From Bacteroidales bacterium (GTDB lineage: Bacteria; Bacteroidota; Bacteroidia; Bacteroidales; VadinHA17): a DNA stretch of 7,629 bases. Made by a program: the position numbers and the translations under genes. Position 1 is the stretch's first letter. Every line of letters starts with the position of its first letter. The stretch lies in NCBI GenBank assembly GCA_003155705.1, contig PMEC01000114.1, positions 964-8,592 on the forward strand. Reading direction: 5' to 3'. This document shows positions 6,482 to 7,629 of the stretch, piece by piece. The notes beneath the pieces were generated by a model. The model was given only the letters and a program-made list of their open reading frames with translations, had not been told where the DNA came from and searched no databases.

Positions 6482-7210
6482 ATGAAGACTAACGTTGAAA
6501 AGCATATTAAATTCATGATGATCTGGTGGTTTGCCGGACTTAGTTTTACAATTTATGGACAGGGAGAGAAAAAGTTTATCCGGCAGGGCAACGAGTTATT
6601 CAACGAAAAAAAGTTTTCTGACTCGGAAGTTGCGTACCGGAAGGCAATTGATAAAAATAAAATGTCTCAGGATGCAGGATTCAACCTGGGAGATGCTCTC
6701 TTTAAACAGAAAAAATATGAAGATGCTGGCAAACAGTTCATTGAGAACTCTTCGGCTTTAACAGATAATTATAAAAAATCTGCCAGTCTCTATAATCTGG
6801 GAAATTCCCTTTTGAATGCCAACAAAATTCAGGAGAGCATTCAAGCCTACAAGAATTCACTGAAGCTTAATTCTGGCAGCAAAGAAGCAAAATATAATCT
6901 TGCCTATGCTCAGGACCTTTTAAAGCTTCAACAACAGCAGCAACAGCAAAAGGATCAACAAGATAAGGAGAATAAAGACAATAAGAAAGACGACCAGAAT
7001 AAAGACCAGAATAAAAATCAGGATAATAAACAAGATCAGAATCAGATGAACCAAAAGCAACAGCAGCAACAGCAACAGCAGCAGGGAATTTCAAAGGAGG
7101 ATGCCCAGCGACTACTGAATGCAATAGCTAATGACGAGAAAAATGTACAGGAAAAAGTTAAACTTGCTAAAGCTGCACAAGAGAAAGTCAGGTCACTTAG
7201 AAACTGGTAA
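6482..7210 (+). CDS. batC: BatC: periplasmic TPR protein with Q/N/K/D-rich linker
   Basis: TPR protein of 242 residues. The N-terminus (basic start, then FMMIWWFAGLSFTIYG before Q27) looks like a signal peptide, so it should be periplasmic. About three TPRs follow (roughly 32-65, 66-101 and 102-136), with a partial fourth to about 147. Residues 150-201 form a low-complexity linker made almost only of Q, K, D and N, with runs of 7 and 9 glutamines. After it comes a short charged helical tail beginning ISKEDAQRLLNAI and ending LRNW; a similar tail (DAQ-LL-AI, ending in W) is my recollection of other Bacteroidetes BatC proteins. TPRs usually mediate protein contacts, here presumably with BatA, BatB or BatD. 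The start ATG at 6482 follows batB by 18 bases, and batD begins 12 bases after the stop. Confidence 0.92.
   Translation: MKTNVEKHIKFMMIWWFAGLSFTIYGQGEKKFIRQGNELFNEKKFSDSEVAYRKAIDKNKMSQDAGFNLGDALFKQKKYEDAGKQFIENSSALTDNYKKSASLYNLGNSLLNANKIQESIQAYKNSLKLNSGSKEAKYNLAYAQDLLKLQQQQQQQKDQQDKENKDNKKDDQNKDQNKNQDNKQDQNQMNQKQQQQQQQQQGISKEDAQRLLNAIANDEKNVQEKVKLAKAAQEKVRSLRNW
6929..7084 (+). repeat. Low-complexity CAA/CAG-rich tract inside batC
   Basis: The tract codes for 52 residues, of which all but one E and one M are Q, K, D or N. It is bounded by two glutamine runs: 7 mixed CAA/CAG codons at 6929-6949 and 9 at 7058-7084. The CAA and CAG codons alternate irregularly, so it is not a pure trinucleotide repeat, but slippage or unequal recombination between the two runs could change its length. 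It is probably a disordered spacer between the TPR domain and the C-terminal tail. Confidence 0.85.
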
Positions 7211-7222
7211 CCGGAATTTAGT

Positions 7223-7629
7223 ATGAAATTAAGACAAACATATATTCTTACTTTTTTGTTGACTCAGACTCTGTCAGGGCAGGATATATTCGTTAAAGCC
7301 GACTATCCCAGAGTAGTAACAGCGGGTGAACAATTTACAATAATGTGGACTATTAATTCTGGTGGAGGAGAGTTTTCCGGACCATCTTTCGAAGGATTCT
7401 ACAAGCTTATGGGACCCCAGACCTCATACAGTTCAAGTACACAGATAATTAATGGAAAGATATCACAGGAAACTTCCTACAGCTATGTATATTATCTACA
7501 GGCAATGAATCCTGGGAAATATGTAATTCCACCCGCAACGTTCAAGTACAAAAACAAAGATTTTAAATCAGATTCGCTATATATTGAGGTAATAAAAAAT
7601 GCTTCTTCAAGACAGGTAAATACTAATAC
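7223..7629 (+). CDS. batD: BatD N-terminal part, truncated by the window's right edge
   Basis: An open frame starts at ATG 7223, 12 bases after batC, and runs without a stop for 135 codons to the right edge. The N-terminus (MKLRQTYILTFLLTQTLSG, then QD) is a signal peptide, so the protein begins in the periplasm. What follows matches the start of BatD: a beta-rich module with YPRVVTAGEQFTI (residues 29-40), the motif GPSFEGFYKLMGPQTSYSSS (53-72) followed by INGK, and GKYVIPPATFKYK (98-110) leading to SDSLYIEV. Full-length BatD proteins usually run to several hundred residues, with more such modules and a C-terminal membrane helix; none of that is visible here. Its place directly after batA-batB-batC is the standard order. 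Confidence 0.9.
   Translation, partial: MKLRQTYILTFLLTQTLSGQDIFVKADYPRVVTAGEQFTIMWTINSGGGEFSGPSFEGFYKLMGPQTSYSSSTQIINGKISQETSYSYVYYLQAMNPGKYVIPPATFKYKNKDFKSDSLYIEVIKNASSRQVNTN

Overview
The window reads as a piece of a Bacteroidota (Bacteroidetes) chromosome, most likely the Bacteroidales/Marinilabiliales side of the phylum. The DNA is AT-rich. Most starts lack a strong Shine-Dalgarno sequence, and the only real intergenic gap holds an exact TAnnTTTG box (the Bacteroidetes -7 element). The gene content is the classic Bacteroidetes 'Bat' (Bacteroides aerotolerance) cluster. Genus or species cannot be resolved from this sequence.

Layout, all on the + strand. Bases 1-956 hold the 3' part of a gene for a DUF4105/Lnb-type membrane protein (lipoprotein N-acyltransferase family); its start lies left of the window. 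A 193-base AT-rich gap follows, with a probable promoter at 1122-1129. A tight run of genes then continues to the right edge: a MoxR AAA+ ATPase (1150-2145), a small secreted protein of unknown function (2156-2566), a DUF58/VWA protein (2578-3441), a BatD-like single-pass membrane protein (3447-4424), BatA (4421-5413), BatB (5423-6463), the TPR protein BatC (6482-7210) and the first 135 codons of BatD (7223 to the edge). Gaps within the run are 5-18 bases, with one 4-base overlap, so this is very probably one transcription unit. batD, and perhaps batE, should continue beyond the window.

How the genes may work together. MoxR ATPases typically act with VWA-domain partners, and this operon encodes three VWA proteins, all with an intact MIDAS motif (DxSxS). 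The predicted topology splits the system across the inner membrane. MoxR and DUF58 have no signal peptide and should be cytoplasmic. The VWA domains of BatA and BatB, the TPR protein BatC, BatD and the small secreted protein should be periplasmic. The protein at 3447-4424 has a periplasmic beta-type domain, one membrane helix and a cytoplasmic helical domain, so it could link the two sides. The biochemical job of Bat systems (stress tolerance, envelope protein assembly) is not settled, so all mechanistic statements here are inference.

Most of the window is a known conserved gene cluster rather than a new system. The least explained part is the small secreted protein at 2156-2566. No RNA genes, mobile elements, CRISPR arrays or strong terminators were seen.
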